A stretch of DNA of 59,548 bases from Nocardia carnea (GCF_029868855.1 NZ_JARWOV010000114.1:1-59548), one strand, 5' to 3'. Positions 35,471-44,430 are shown, numbered from the stretch's first letter. Program-made: numbers and translations. Notes: a model not told the origin generated them from the letters alone.

Positions 35471-36030
35471 TGGCGATGCGTCTACCGTGGCGGTGGTTCC
35501 GGCGCCGGGACGAACCGAACGTCTACGAACCACAGCGAACCGATGCCTCGGGTACAGAGCTGGTGGTTGAGTGGATCGACGCGGTTACCACCGGCCTGGC
35601 CACGGCCCCGCCCGGACCGCCCGAAGCGGCTCCGGCCAGGGTCTGCGACGGTATGTTCACGGCCGCGACGATCGTCGCGGTACTCATCGACAAGATCGCC
35701 GACCGCACCGAGTACCGGGTCGCGAACAACCGCTGTATGGCCTCGGCGGTGGATTTCATGAAGGTGCTCGGCGAGGACACACTGCGCCGCTACCGAATCG
35801 ACGGGGTGCAACCGGTGGGCTGGGAGAACCTGGGCCCGGAAATGGACGAGACGCTGATCGCCCGCCGGCTGGGCCGGCTGGGCGAGGCGCTGCAATTGGC
35901 GTTGCTGGCAGTGACCACCGATTATGATCTGTCGGACGATGTTCGCGAGGCGGCAGAGGAATCGGGTTTGCTGGCGGCGGACGTACTGGTCGAGGCCTGT
36001 CAGGCGATTCAGACAGATCCCACCATGTGA
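35470..36030 (+). CDS. Hypothetical protein coupled to the permease
   Basis: I do not recognise this 186-residue soluble protein. It starts MAMRLPWRWFRRRDEPNVYE, a basic, Trp-containing N-terminus. A mainly helical region follows with a conserved-looking core: FTAATIVAVLIDKIADRTEY, NNRCMASAVDFMKVLGE, RRLGRLGEALQLALLAVTTD and EESGLLAADVLVEAC. ATG 35470 overlaps the permease stop (TGATG), so it is probably translated with it. An internal ATG at 35476 is an alternative. An accessory role for the transporter is possible, but only position suggests it. It ends 58 bases before the tRNA gene. Confidence 0.75.
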   Translation: MAMRLPWRWFRRRDEPNVYEPQRTDASGTELVVEWIDAVTTGLATAPPGPPEAAPARVCDGMFTAATIVAVLIDKIADRTEYRVANNRCMASAVDFMKVLGEDTLRRYRIDGVQPVGWENLGPEMDETLIARRLGRLGEALQLALLAVTTDYDLSDDVREAAEESGLLAADVLVEACQAIQTDPTM

Positions 36031-36088
36031 CCCACTTGCGCCGGGTATTCCGGTACGGGTGTACGAGTCGGTAGTGTGTGGTCCGCAC

Positions 36089-36162
36089 GCCCCCATAGCC
36101 CAATTGGCAGAGGCAGCGGACTTAAAATCCGCCAAGTGTGGGTTCGAGTCCCACTGGGGGCA
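36089..36162 (+). tRNA. tRNA-Leu (anticodon UAA), short variable loop
   Basis: The 74-base gene folds as a full cloverleaf. The acceptor arm is GCCCCCA/TGGGGGC with discriminator A. The D arm is GCC/GGC with a wide loop. The anticodon stem is GCGGA/TCCGC with the loop CTTAAAA (anticodon UAA). The variable loop has five bases (36133-36137), and the T arm is GTGGG/CCCAC with the loop TTCGAGT. CC follows, with CCA not fully encoded. The anticodon specifies Leu (UUA), but standard tRNA-Leu is class II with a long variable arm, which is missing here. Confidence 0.9.
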
Positions 36163-36273
36163 CCGCTGCGCCGCAGGTAGGTCGGTGTTTTCTCCGGCAG
36201 TAGCGGTGCCGGATCCCAGTTCGGTCCGCAGCGAGTCCGCGGCAGCCGGTGCCCCGCGAGGCGCGGGCGGCGG

Positions 36274-37122
36274 TCAAGGTTTCGGCGCACGGCCCTGGTG
36301 CTGTGGGGAAGATATGGGCCGCTTCCTGTACACCCCCCGGCCCACCTGCAGGTAGGCGAGGCGATCGGCGGCGCGGGTGCTGAAACGCCGGACGGTATCG
36401 AAGACGTGGGCGTCCTTGCCGATGACGACCCGGCCCTTTCCTTTGGTCGTCGCGTCGACCATACGGCGCGCGACGTTCTCGGGTTTCGCCGCGAAACCCT
36501 CGGCAAGTTTCTCCGGCGCCCCCATCTGCTGGGAGACCTTGCGCACGAGATCGGTCCACACCGTTCCGGGCAGCACCGTGGTGACGGTGACGTTCGAGCT
36601 GCCGCGAAGGTCCTGCGCCAGCCCGTAACTGAACAGCGCGAGTGCCGCTTTGGATGCGCCGTACACCGCCGAGCCCGGAAACGGGGCGATCGCCGACAGG
36701 CTCGAGGTGTTCATGATGACGCCCGCCGGGCGTGCCTCTAGGTGCGGGAGGAAGGCGCGCGACATCCACACCGCACCGAAGAAGTTGACACGCATCAAGG
36801 TTTCGATCCGGTCGTCGCTGATCTCGGCAAGGGTCTGCAGGTTCTGCGGGATTCCGGCGATATTGAACAACCCGTCCACCTGACCGTGTGCGGCGAGCAC
36901 GATGCCTGGGAACGCGGCCACGGCGTCACGGTCGGCGATATCGAGCCGGTGGGTGGTGAAACGTGTGGGATCCGCGGCCAGTGCCGCGGTGCGGGCCAGG
37001 GCCTGCTCGTCGAGGTCGGCGCCGGCCACCATCGCCCCGCGGTCGATCAGTTCCAGCGCAACGCATCGCCCGATACCGTTTCCGGCTCCGGTGACGACGA
37101 AAACGTTTCCCGCGACCTGCAT
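36274..37122 (-). CDS. Short-chain dehydrogenase/reductase (SDR)
   Basis: This is a 282-residue classical SDR. The NAD(P) loop is TGAGNGIG (11-18), with ADLDEQ after strand 2 suggesting NAD preference (acidic residue). NIAGIP replaces NNAG. The catalytic Ser lies in NTSSLSAIAPFPG, and Tyr and Lys are in YGASK. The C-terminal ~35 residues are basic and extend past the core. The substrate is unknown, and it resembles oxidoreductases of mycolic-acid bacteria. It is transcribed divergently from the 2-hydroxyacid dehydrogenase gene, with 97 bases between. ATG 37122 is preceded by AGGAGATCGAAC. Confidence 0.88.
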   Translation of the reverse strand: MQVAGNVFVVTGAGNGIGRCVALELIDRGAMVAGADLDEQALARTAALAADPTRFTTHRLDIADRDAVAAFPGIVLAAHGQVDGLFNIAGIPQNLQTLAEISDDRIETLMRVNFFGAVWMSRAFLPHLEARPAGVIMNTSSLSAIAPFPGSAVYGASKAALALFSYGLAQDLRGSSNVTVTTVLPGTVWTDLVRKVSQQMGAPEKLAEGFAAKPENVARRMVDATTKGKGRVVIGKDAHVFDTVRRFSTRAADRLAYLQVGRGVYRKRPISSPQHQGRAPKP

Positions 37123-37219
37123 GTTCGATCTCCTGATTGTTTCCTGGACAGCTGTCCGAACGTATCAGCAGAGTCGCGCACGGTGTGTCGTCATCCCATG
37201 TATCGGGCATAGTCGGGGT

Positions 37220-38146
37220 GTGCGGAACACGAATGCGCCTCGAATCCATCTGGGTCCCGATCACGAGACCGCCCTGGCCGCTGGAATCGAGCGCGGCGGC
37301 GGCGTCCTGGTCCCGCTCGCCGATGCGGACGCGGTGGTCTGGGCGCAGGGTCCGGATACGTTCCCGGCTCGGCTCCCGGATTCGGTCCGCTGGGTCCAAC
37401 TGCCCTCCGCCGGTATCGAATCGTGGCTGGCGGCCGGACTCGTGGACAACCGGCGGGTCTGGACCTCCGCGGCCGGCGCGTACGCCGGCAGTGTCGCCGA
37501 GCATGCGACGCTGCTGTTGCTCGCGGGGGTGCGCGGCCTCGCCGAACAGTCGCGGGCGACATCCTGGCGCAAGGCAGAGTTCGATGCCCGCGTAGGCACC
37601 CTGCGCGGCGCGACGGTGGCGATCGTCGGCTGTGGCGGTATCGGCCGCGCGATGATCCCGCTGCTCACCGCGTTCGGCGCCCAGGTTCTGGCGGTGACCC
37701 GGTCCGGTGTCCCGGTGCCCGGTGCGGCAGAAACCGTCGACGCGACCCGGACCGCCGAAATATGGTCCCGGGCCGATCATTTCGTGATCGCTGCCCCGGC
37801 GACCGCGGATACCGAGCATCTGGTGGACGCGGAAACCCTGGCGCGGATGAAGCCGACGGCATGGATAGTGAATGTGGCGCGGGGTGCGCTCATCGATACC
37901 GATGCTCTGGTGGCGGCACTACGCGACAACACGATCGGCGGCGCCGCGCTCGACGTCACCGACCCTGAGCCGCTACCCGGCGATCACCCGTTGTGGACCC
38001 TGCCCAAGGCGCTGGTCACACCGCATATCGCCAACCCCGCCACGGGGCTCTCCAGGGCACTGGCAGATCATGTCGCGGCAAACGTCGAACGCTTCGCGGC
38101 CGGGGAGCAACTGCTCGCGGTGATCGATACCGAGCGCGGCTACTGA
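37220..38146 (+). CDS. D-isomer-specific 2-hydroxyacid dehydrogenase family protein
   Basis: This is a 308-residue NAD(P)-dependent dehydrogenase. The substrate-binding half includes WVQLPSAGIESWLAAGLVD and the dimer segment AGSVAEHATLLLLAGVRGL. The Rossmann loop is GCGGIGRAM. The catalytic residues are recognisable: Arg in NVARGALIDTDAL, Glu in DPEPLPGDHPLW and His in VTPHIANP. It reduces a 2-keto acid or oxidises a D-2-hydroxy acid, substrate unknown. I chose GTG 37220 because no family sequence precedes it. The ribosome binding site is weak (TCGGGG). Earlier in-frame codons lie inside the divergent SDR gene. Confidence 0.88.
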   Translation: MRNTNAPRIHLGPDHETALAAGIERGGGVLVPLADADAVVWAQGPDTFPARLPDSVRWVQLPSAGIESWLAAGLVDNRRVWTSAAGAYAGSVAEHATLLLLAGVRGLAEQSRATSWRKAEFDARVGTLRGATVAIVGCGGIGRAMIPLLTAFGAQVLAVTRSGVPVPGAAETVDATRTAEIWSRADHFVIAAPATADTEHLVDAETLARMKPTAWIVNVARGALIDTDALVAALRDNTIGGAALDVTDPEPLPGDHPLWTLPKALVTPHIANPATGLSRALADHVAANVERFAAGEQLLAVIDTERGY

Positions 38147-38328
38147 GATCCGGTCCGGTGCTCTGCTCTCCGATGCGGGGCGGCGAAGGCACCCGGGGGA
38201 TATCGGTCGAGGTCGAGCGTGGTCGCGGGACGATCGGTGGTTGTTCCCGGCAGCACCGCCGTGATTTCCGGCGACATGCCTGCCCGATTCGGGTGGGCGC
38301 CCGGGCCCGGGCGGGGTAGTTTCTGCCT

Positions 38329-38877
38329 ATGACGGATCCGTCGTACAACTATGGACGGCAGGACCCTTACCGACAGGGTCACCAACAACAGCCGGGATAC
38401 CCGCAGCAACCGGGTTACTCCGAGCCGCCGGGTTATGCGGAGCCGGCGGAGCCCAAAATCAATTTGGGCCGGCTGTGGGCGGGCGGACTCGGCACCGCTG
38501 TGGTGGTGGCCCTGGTCATCGTGGTCGCCATCATGCTGGTGCGCGGCATCCTGAACATCGCGGTGCTCTCCCCGGAGGGCGCGGGCGCCTACGGCACGGT
38601 CTCGACCACCTCGTACGCGATAGCCGGCGCCGCCGCCGCGATCGCCGCCACCGGCCTGCTGAACCTGCTCCTCGCGCTGATGCCGAATCCGCTGCAGTTC
38701 TTCTACTGGATCACGGGCCTGGTCACGGCACTGGCGGTCCTGCTGCCTTTCACACTGGTGGCCGGGCTGGACGCCAAGATCGCCACGGCCGCGATCAACC
38801 TGATCGCCGGGCTGTGCATCATCACGCTGCTGGGGTCGATCGGGGCGGGCGCCGTCGACCGACGTCAGCAGTACTGA
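38329..38877 (+). CDS. DUF6069-like four-helix membrane protein
   Basis: This is a 182-residue membrane protein. The N-terminal cytosolic part (about 1-45) is Gln/Pro/Gly/Tyr-rich with short repeats QQPGYPQQPGYSEPPGYAEP. Four transmembrane helices follow, starting LWAGGLGTAVVVALVIVVAI and ending INLIAGLCIITLLGSIGAGA. The helix pattern and lengths match the actinobacterial family I know as DUF6069, function unknown. Proline/tyrosine-rich tails like this one can mediate self-association. It stands alone with its own promoter region (38147-38328) and ends seven bases before the convergent oxidoreductase gene. Confidence 0.78.
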   Translation: MTDPSYNYGRQDPYRQGHQQQPGYPQQPGYSEPPGYAEPAEPKINLGRLWAGGLGTAVVVALVIVVAIMLVRGILNIAVLSPEGAGAYGTVSTTSYAIAGAAAAIAATGLLNLLLALMPNPLQFFYWITGLVTALAVLLPFTLVAGLDAKIATAAINLIAGLCIITLLGSIGAGAVDRRQQY

Positions 38878-38884
38878 GCAAGGG

Positions 38885-39910
38885 TTACTCCGCCGGCCGC
38901 ACCCGGACCAACTGTTTGCCGAGGTTCGCCCCGTCGAACAGCCGTTGCAGGGCGGTGGGAGCCTGCTCCAGGCCGTCGACGATATCTTCGGCCCAGCGTA
39001 GTTCGCCCGCGGAAACCCACCCGGCCAGCCGGGCCAGTGCCGCCGGGAAGGCTTCGGCGTGGTCGAAGAAGAGGAAACCCTCCATACGGGCGCGGCGAAA
39101 CGCCAGCTGCATGTAATTGGCCGGGCCGGTTCCGTAACCGTCGGCGGTGTAGCCGGAGGAGATGGAGCCGCACAGGGCGATACGGGCATGCACGGCCAGA
39201 TTGTCGAGTGCCTGTTCCAGGAGAACGCCGCCGATATTGTCGAATACCGCGGTGAGACCGTCCGGCGCGAATTCGCGTAGCCCGGCCCGGACATCGCCGG
39301 TGCGGTAGTTCAGGCAGGCGTCGAACCCCGCGGTCTCGCGTACCCAGTCCGCCTTCCGGGCCGACCCCGCGGTACCGATCACTTTCGCACCGGACAGCCG
39401 GGCGATCTGCCCGGCGAGCGAGCCGACACTACCGGCTGCCCCGGTGACCAGCACGGTATCGGCCTCCCCGACCCGCAACACCTGGTTCACCCCGATATAG
39501 GCGGTCAGTCCGCTGACCCCGAAAACCGTCAGCATATGGCGGGGTTCGATACCCGGCGGGACCGGATTCACGCCGAAAAGGCCGGTGGTGCGCGCGACCG
39601 CGTACTCCTGCCAGCCGAGTTCGCCGTAGACCCACTGCCCCTCCGGCAGCTCCGGGTTGCGCGATTCGATCACCTGGCCCACCCCGCTACCGCGCATCAC
39701 GGCACCGATTTCCACCGGCCGGATGTAGGTCTCTGCCGGGTTGAGCCAGGTGCGCTGGGTGGCGTCGATACCGAGCCAGACCACCTCGATCAGCGCCTCG
39801 CCGGCCGCCGGGACCGGCCGGGGCACGGTCTGCGTGGCGAAGGTGGTGGCGGTGATTCCGGCGGCAGGCCGGTCCCGGAGGATTATCCGGCGGCAGGTAC
39901 GGGTGGGCAC
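38885..39910 (-). CDS. NADP-dependent MDR-family oxidoreductase (leukotriene B4 dehydrogenase-like)
   Basis: This 341-residue medium-chain reductase lacks zinc ligands. It resembles prostaglandin/leukotriene reductases and bacterial CurA. NADPH-binding block: VLVTGAAGSVGSLAGQIARL, then GAKVIGTAGSARKADWV. The family segment WLGIDATQRTWLNPAETYIR lies near the N-terminus. FGVSGLTAYIGVNQVLRVGE and VFDNIGGVLLEQALDNLAVH follow. It reduces the C=C bond of alpha,beta-unsaturated ketones or aldehydes. The start GTG 39910 is divergent from the TauE gene. The 171-base gap probably holds both promoters. Confidence 0.9.
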   Translation of the reverse strand: MPTRTCRRIILRDRPAAGITATTFATQTVPRPVPAAGEALIEVVWLGIDATQRTWLNPAETYIRPVEIGAVMRGSGVGQVIESRNPELPEGQWVYGELGWQEYAVARTTGLFGVNPVPPGIEPRHMLTVFGVSGLTAYIGVNQVLRVGEADTVLVTGAAGSVGSLAGQIARLSGAKVIGTAGSARKADWVRETAGFDACLNYRTGDVRAGLREFAPDGLTAVFDNIGGVLLEQALDNLAVHARIALCGSISSGYTADGYGTGPANYMQLAFRRARMEGFLFFDHAEAFPAALARLAGWVSAGELRWAEDIVDGLEQAPTALQRLFDGANLGKQLVRVRPAE

Positions 39911-40081
39911 CGGCCAGTCTTACCAGGCGTGGGAGATCTCGCCGAACGATTTTCCGGTGAACCCTGTGACCTGCTGGTATGTCACGGCGTAGGGTTGAAT
40001 TCACGGTGATCGCAACCGGTGCCAGGACGGCGCGCGCGTCGTAACCTCGGATCTCCGGTCCAGGTTCGGGAGCACACCGTC

Positions 40082-41092
40082 ATGATCAAGTTACTTGTTT
40101 TCACCCTCGTGGGTATCGGCGCGCAGATCGTCGACGGCACGCTCGGGATGGCCTTCGGCGTCACCGCGACGACGCTGCTCGTGCTCAGCGGTACGGGTGC
40201 GGCGCACGCGAGCGCGGCCGTGCATTTCGCGGAGGTGGCGACCACGCTGGCGTCGGGTATCTCGCACTGGCGGTTCGGCAATGTGGACTGGAAGATGGTG
40301 CTGCGGCTGGGCGTGCCCGGCGGTGTCGGCGCGTTTCTCGGCGCGACCGTGCTCTCCCGGATCTCCACCGAGGCCGCCGCACCGGTGACCGCGGGAATCC
40401 TGCTGGCGATCGGCGTGTTCCTGATCGTCCGGTTCTCGTCCCGGCCGCCGCTGGAGCTCGCCGCGTCGGAGAAGGCCGCGCACTCCGCGAAATTCCTGAC
40501 CCCGCTCGGCCTGTTCGGCGGTTTCATCGATGCCAGCGGCGGTGGCGGCTGGGGTCCGGTCACCACCAGCACACTGCTGACCACCGGCCGGGCGGCGCCC
40601 CGCCGGGTCATCGGTACGGTGAGCGCCTCGGAGTTCATCGTCTCGGCGTCTGCCAGTGTCGGGTTCCTGCTCGGCCTCGGCTCGGAATTCTTCGACAATC
40701 TGCTGATCATCGCGGGCCTGGCGCTGGGTGGTGTGCTGGCCGCGCCACTCGCGGCGTGGCTGGTGAGCCGGGTGGCGCCGGCGGTGCTCGGTACCGGCGT
40801 CGGCGGTGTGCTGGTGCTGACGAACGCGCGCACGCTGTTCAAGAGCTTCGATATCGAGGGCGCACCGCGCACGATCGCCTACGTGGTGATCGTGGTGGTG
40901 GCGGTCGCGCTCACCGGCTATGCGTGGCAGAAATCCCGTACGGCGCGCGCCGCCGCGGCAGCCGCGGATCCCGAGACCGGCGCCGACGAGACCCCCGAAG
41001 CTCCTGCCGGCAACGCTGAGCCGGTGCGGACCGAATCCCCCTCGCCTGACAACGCGGGAATCACCGAATCGGCGGAGGCGCCGGTCAGGTAG
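40082..41092 (+). CDS. TauE/SafE-family sulfite/anion exporter
   Basis: This 336-residue membrane protein has about eight transmembrane segments in two inverted halves. It starts MIKLLVFTLVGIGAQIVDGT, with the half-signature GTLGMAFGVTATTLLVLSG. The second half repeats it as FGGFIDASGGGGWGPVTTST. The last ~50 residues are a soluble, acidic Ala/Pro/Glu-rich tail of no clear role. Relatives export sulfite, sulfoacetate or other organic anions. ATG 40082 has CGGGAG about 11 bases upstream. An in-frame ATG at 40019 would add 21 charged residues. Confidence 0.87.
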   Translation: MIKLLVFTLVGIGAQIVDGTLGMAFGVTATTLLVLSGTGAAHASAAVHFAEVATTLASGISHWRFGNVDWKMVLRLGVPGGVGAFLGATVLSRISTEAAAPVTAGILLAIGVFLIVRFSSRPPLELAASEKAAHSAKFLTPLGLFGGFIDASGGGGWGPVTTSTLLTTGRAAPRRVIGTVSASEFIVSASASVGFLLGLGSEFFDNLLIIAGLALGGVLAAPLAAWLVSRVAPAVLGTGVGGVLVLTNARTLFKSFDIEGAPRTIAYVVIVVVAVALTGYAWQKSRTARAAAAAADPETGADETPEAPAGNAEPVRTESPSPDNAGITESAEAPVR

Positions 41093-41119
41093 TGCTCCTC
41101 GTCAGCCGGGATAAACCGG

Positions 41120-41170
41120 CAGAGTTCGGCGCCCGCTCCCGGATCGAACGGAAGCGGGCGCCGAACTCTG
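41120..41170. terminator. 18-bp perfect inverted repeat between convergent transporters
   Basis: CAGAGTTCGGCGCCCGCT (41120-41137) pairs perfectly with AGCGGGCGCCGAACTCTG (41153-41170), loop 15 bases. The outer CCGG sequences can extend the stem across a small bulge. It lies between the ends of the TauE (+) and MFS (-) genes. A bidirectional terminator is the simplest reading. Confidence 0.85.
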
Positions 41171-41288
41171 CGCCGGATGTCGTTCGATCGGTGGGGTCAT
41201 CGGCCGATTCGCGTATTCGGCGGGTCCAGTTCCGTGGCAGTGACCCGGGATCCGGTGTTTCGGCACCGGTGGCCCTGGGGGTACCGAT

Positions 41289-42836
41289 TCATCGGTTCGT
41301 CAGTACCTGTTCCTCGGTAACCGGTCCGGTGGTCTTGCGGATCCGGCCGGGCGCCCACGCACCCAGCACGAACGCCATCACCACGGTCAGGATGCCGAGG
41401 GCCAGCGAGGCCTGCTGGGCTCCGTGCACGAAGGCTTCCTTGGCGAAATCCGCCAGCGGTGCCGCGACCGGTCCGGCCTGCTCGGTGACCTCCAGCGCCG
41501 CGGCGAGTGAATCGCCGACCGGGCCGCGTGCCTGCTCGGGCAGGCTGGGCAGCGCCGGGGCGATCCGGTCGGTGTAGCCGACTGCCAGGATGCTGCCGGA
41601 TACCGCGATCCCGATGGCCGCACCGAGCTCCCGGGACGCATCGTTGACCGCCGACGCCACCCCGTGTTTTTCCGGGGGTGTGCCGTTGATGATCGCGGCG
41701 GTCGCGGGCGCGGTGCACAGTCCGAGCCCGGTGCTGAGGATCAGCAGCGGCCACAGGACATCGATGTAGGTGCTGTCCACAGTGGTCCGGGAGACCAGTA
41801 TGAGCGCCGTGCCGACGCACAGCAGACCGATGAATGTCGGCAGTCGCAGACCGAAACGTTCGGCCAGCCGGGGCGCGAAGATCGATATCCCGATGAGGGG
41901 CGCGATCATGGGCGCCATCGCCAGCGCCGACATGAGCGGGGAATACCCGAAGATCAACTGCATGTACTGCACGAACAGCAAGAAGTAACCGAACGCAACC
42001 AGGAACTGCACCCCGACGCTCACCGCCCCGCTGCCGAAACCGCGGTCGGCGAACAGCCGGACATCCAGCAGGGGATGCGGAACGCGCAGTTCCACCGTCG
42101 CGAACCCGACCCCGGCGAGGATTCCGGCGCCGAACAGCCCGAGAACCAGCGGATCGGCCCAGCCGCGTACCGGTGCCTCGATCGCCCCGACCACCACTGC
42201 TCCGACCGCGATGGAGGCCGTGATACCGCCCCAGAAGTCCAGCGGCGGACGCAGTTCGTCCACCGATTCCGGCACCGTGCAACCGGCGATCGCGAGGACC
42301 GCGCCGGCGATGGTCATCGCGAGGAAGATCGCCTGCCACGACCACACCTGCAGCAGTAGGCCGGAGCCGAGGATGCCTATGACGGCGCCGCCACTGACCA
42401 CACCGGCCCACAACCCCACCGCGACCCCGCGCTTCTCGGCCGGAAAACCACCGGTCAGCAGCGACAGTGTGGACGGCATGACCAGCGCCGCGCCCACACC
42501 CGCGACCGCGCGGGCGGCGATGATCCAGTGCGGTGCGTCCAGGAACAGCGGTATCGCGGACGCGATCGCGAAGACGACCAGCCCGAGCACCATCATGATC
42601 CGGCGGCCGTACCGGTCGCCGAGCGCACCGGAGAACAGGACCAGGCAGGCCAGCGCGAGGGTGTAACCGTCGACCACCCAGGTGAGTTGCTGCTGGCTCG
42701 CGCCGGTGTCGGCGGCGATCTCCGGCAGCGCCGTATACAGCGCGGCCATCGCGGCGATGACCAGTGCGACGGCCATGGAGGACAGGGTGAGCAGCCAGAT
42801 GTGTGCCCGGGACAGGCGCGTATTCGCGGACGTCAT
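41289..42836 (-). CDS. DHA2-family MFS drug exporter (EmrB/QacA type)
   Basis: This is a 515-residue, 14-helix major-facilitator exporter. Motif A is present as GALGDRYGRRIMMVLGL. Motif C of antiporters is the Gly/Pro-rich segment near VSGGAVIGILGSGLL. The long loop with DLRPP-type sequence, the QFLVAFGYFLLFVQY helix and the late SRELGAAIGIAVSGSILAVG are typical of DHA2. It probably exports lipophilic or cationic compounds by proton antiport. ATG 42836 follows GAGAGG by five bases. GTG 42842 would leave no spacing. A TetR gene lies further downstream but is not adjacent. Confidence 0.92.
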   Translation of the reverse strand: MTSANTRLSRAHIWLLTLSSMAVALVIAAMAALYTALPEIAADTGASQQQLTWVVDGYTLALACLVLFSGALGDRYGRRIMMVLGLVVFAIASAIPLFLDAPHWIIAARAVAGVGAALVMPSTLSLLTGGFPAEKRGVAVGLWAGVVSGGAVIGILGSGLLLQVWSWQAIFLAMTIAGAVLAIAGCTVPESVDELRPPLDFWGGITASIAVGAVVVGAIEAPVRGWADPLVLGLFGAGILAGVGFATVELRVPHPLLDVRLFADRGFGSGAVSVGVQFLVAFGYFLLFVQYMQLIFGYSPLMSALAMAPMIAPLIGISIFAPRLAERFGLRLPTFIGLLCVGTALILVSRTTVDSTYIDVLWPLLILSTGLGLCTAPATAAIINGTPPEKHGVASAVNDASRELGAAIGIAVSGSILAVGYTDRIAPALPSLPEQARGPVGDSLAAALEVTEQAGPVAAPLADFAKEAFVHGAQQASLALGILTVVMAFVLGAWAPGRIRKTTGPVTEEQVLTNR

Positions 42837-43056
42837 GGTCACCTCTCGACAGGAGGAAACAAGCGGTTGCTTCTCCGATGATCAGAGCACAGTTACCGGT
42901 AACCACCTTCGGTGATCTCTGTCACGATAGTGTTCGGGCTGGTCATCGTGCCGGGCCGCGGGCGCTGGGCGGTAAGTGCCGAGCAGGCCCGCCGGCATCC
43001 GCGACGGCACGAATTCGGCCCCGCCCGTCGTGGCTCGCGTGGCTACTCTGGGGCGG

Positions 43057-44313
43057 GTGAAGGCAGATTCCGCGCTCCTGGTTCCGGTTGCCGCCCAGCT
43101 GGACGACATCACCTGTATCGGCCCGGAAGCAGACCCTGCCGAGGTAGGCGTGGCGCCGGCGGATATCGCCGCGATCTGGGAATCGGTACGCGACTGGTAC
43201 CGGCTGGGCGGAACACCCGCGATCCAGGTGTGCCTGCGCCGCAACGGGAAGGTCGTGCTGAACCGGGCGATCGGACACGGCTGGGGTAACGCGCCGGGCG
43301 ACGGCCCGGACGCCGAGCGCATTCCGGTGACCACCGAATCGCCGTTCTGCGGATTCTCCACTGCGAAGGGCGTTTCCGCGGCGGTGCTGTTCCTGCTCAT
43401 CGAACAGGGGGCATTCGGCTACGACGACCGGGTCAGCGATTACATCCCCGAATTCGCGGCGAATGGTAAGGCCGCGATCACCATCGGCCAAGTGCTCGCC
43501 CATTCCGCCGGGGTGCCGTTCGTGACCCCGCCCTTCCGCGGCCACGAAATGACCTTCGACGAAGAGCTCGCCCTCCGTGGGCTGGCCGCGCTGAAACCCA
43601 GTTATCCACCGGGCCGGTTCCGCGTCTACCACGCCCTCACCAGCGGTTTGATCCAGCGATTGCTGGTGCAGCGGGCCACCGGTAAACGGATCCGGGACCA
43701 TCTGGCCGAACGGATACTGGACCCGCTGGGGTTCCGCTGGACGAACCTGGGCGTGCGGCCCGAAGACGTGGACGCGGTGGTGCCGAGCGTGAAGACCGGG
43801 CCGCCGCCGTCGCGGCTCGCTTCGTTCGTCGCGGGTAAGGCGCTGGGCGGCGGATTCGCGAAGGATGCGGTGAATCGCGAGTCCAATCGTGCGTTCCTCA
43901 CCGCGGAACTGCCGTCGGGAAATCTCGTGACGACCGCCGCCGAACTCGCGCGTTTCTACGAGATCCTGGCGCGGGGCGGCGAACTCGACGGGGTCCGGGT
44001 CATGCGCCCGGAAACTGTGCGCGAGATGGTACGGCCCGCCCCGCGGGTGCCGGGTGTCGCCGGACGGGTGAGCCGCGGCGGCTACGAATTGGGCGGACGG
44101 CGTTCGAAATTCGGCCGCGATACCGCCGCGCATTTCGGACGCAGCGGGTTCACCACCCAGTACGGCTGGGCCGACCCGGAGCGCGGCCTCGCCGGCGGGA
44201 TTCTGACCAGCGGCAAATCGTCGGTCGACGGGAACCGACCGTGGCAACTCGTAGCTCGGATCTCGGCCGCGTGCCCGCCGCTACCGCCCGCCCAGCGCGT
44301 CTTCGACCTCTGA
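43057..44313 (+). CDS. Serine hydrolase, beta-lactamase/esterase EstB family
   Basis: This 418-residue protein has the class C beta-lactamase fold. The nucleophile motif S-x-x-K is STAK (Ser101-Lys104), with CGFSTAKGVSAAVLFLLIEQ around it. The Tyr of the second motif lies in FRVYHALTSGLIQ, where the usual Y-x-N is YHA. The third motif is the HFGRSGF region, with His-x-Gly seen as H-F-G. Family members hydrolyse esters, D-amino-acid peptides or beta-lactams. The missing Asn argues for an esterase. GTG 43057 begins VKADSALLVP. ATG 42976 is an alternative giving 27 more residues. There is no signal peptide, so it is cytoplasmic. Confidence 0.88.
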   Translation: MKADSALLVPVAAQLDDITCIGPEADPAEVGVAPADIAAIWESVRDWYRLGGTPAIQVCLRRNGKVVLNRAIGHGWGNAPGDGPDAERIPVTTESPFCGFSTAKGVSAAVLFLLIEQGAFGYDDRVSDYIPEFAANGKAAITIGQVLAHSAGVPFVTPPFRGHEMTFDEELALRGLAALKPSYPPGRFRVYHALTSGLIQRLLVQRATGKRIRDHLAERILDPLGFRWTNLGVRPEDVDAVVPSVKTGPPPSRLASFVAGKALGGGFAKDAVNRESNRAFLTAELPSGNLVTTAAELARFYEILARGGELDGVRVMRPETVREMVRPAPRVPGVAGRVSRGGYELGGRRSKFGRDTAAHFGRSGFTTQYGWADPERGLAGGILTSGKSSVDGNRPWQLVARISAACPPLPPAQRVFDL

Positions 44314-44315
44314 CC

Positions 44316-44333
44316 CGGCGGCGCCGGCCGCCG
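44316..44333. terminator. GC hairpin between convergent hydrolase and TetR genes
   Basis: CGGCGGC (44316-44322) pairs with GCCGCCG (44327-44333), loop GCCG, three bases after the hydrolase stop. It is short, and chance is possible at this GC content. Confidence 0.4.
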
Positions 44334-44430
44334 CTGTCGTGCGGGAACCTGCGGTTGTCGCACAGTTCGTAGGCGTACTCCCGGACGCCCATACCGCCCG
44401 ATATCCCGCGCGGGCGCAACGATGCGCGGG

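Noticed and set aside
32234..35533. A 1099-codon open frame on the minus strand
   Set aside because: It is antisense to the POT and APC transporter genes, His/Gln/Arg-rich with no domain, and arises from high GC in the third codon position.
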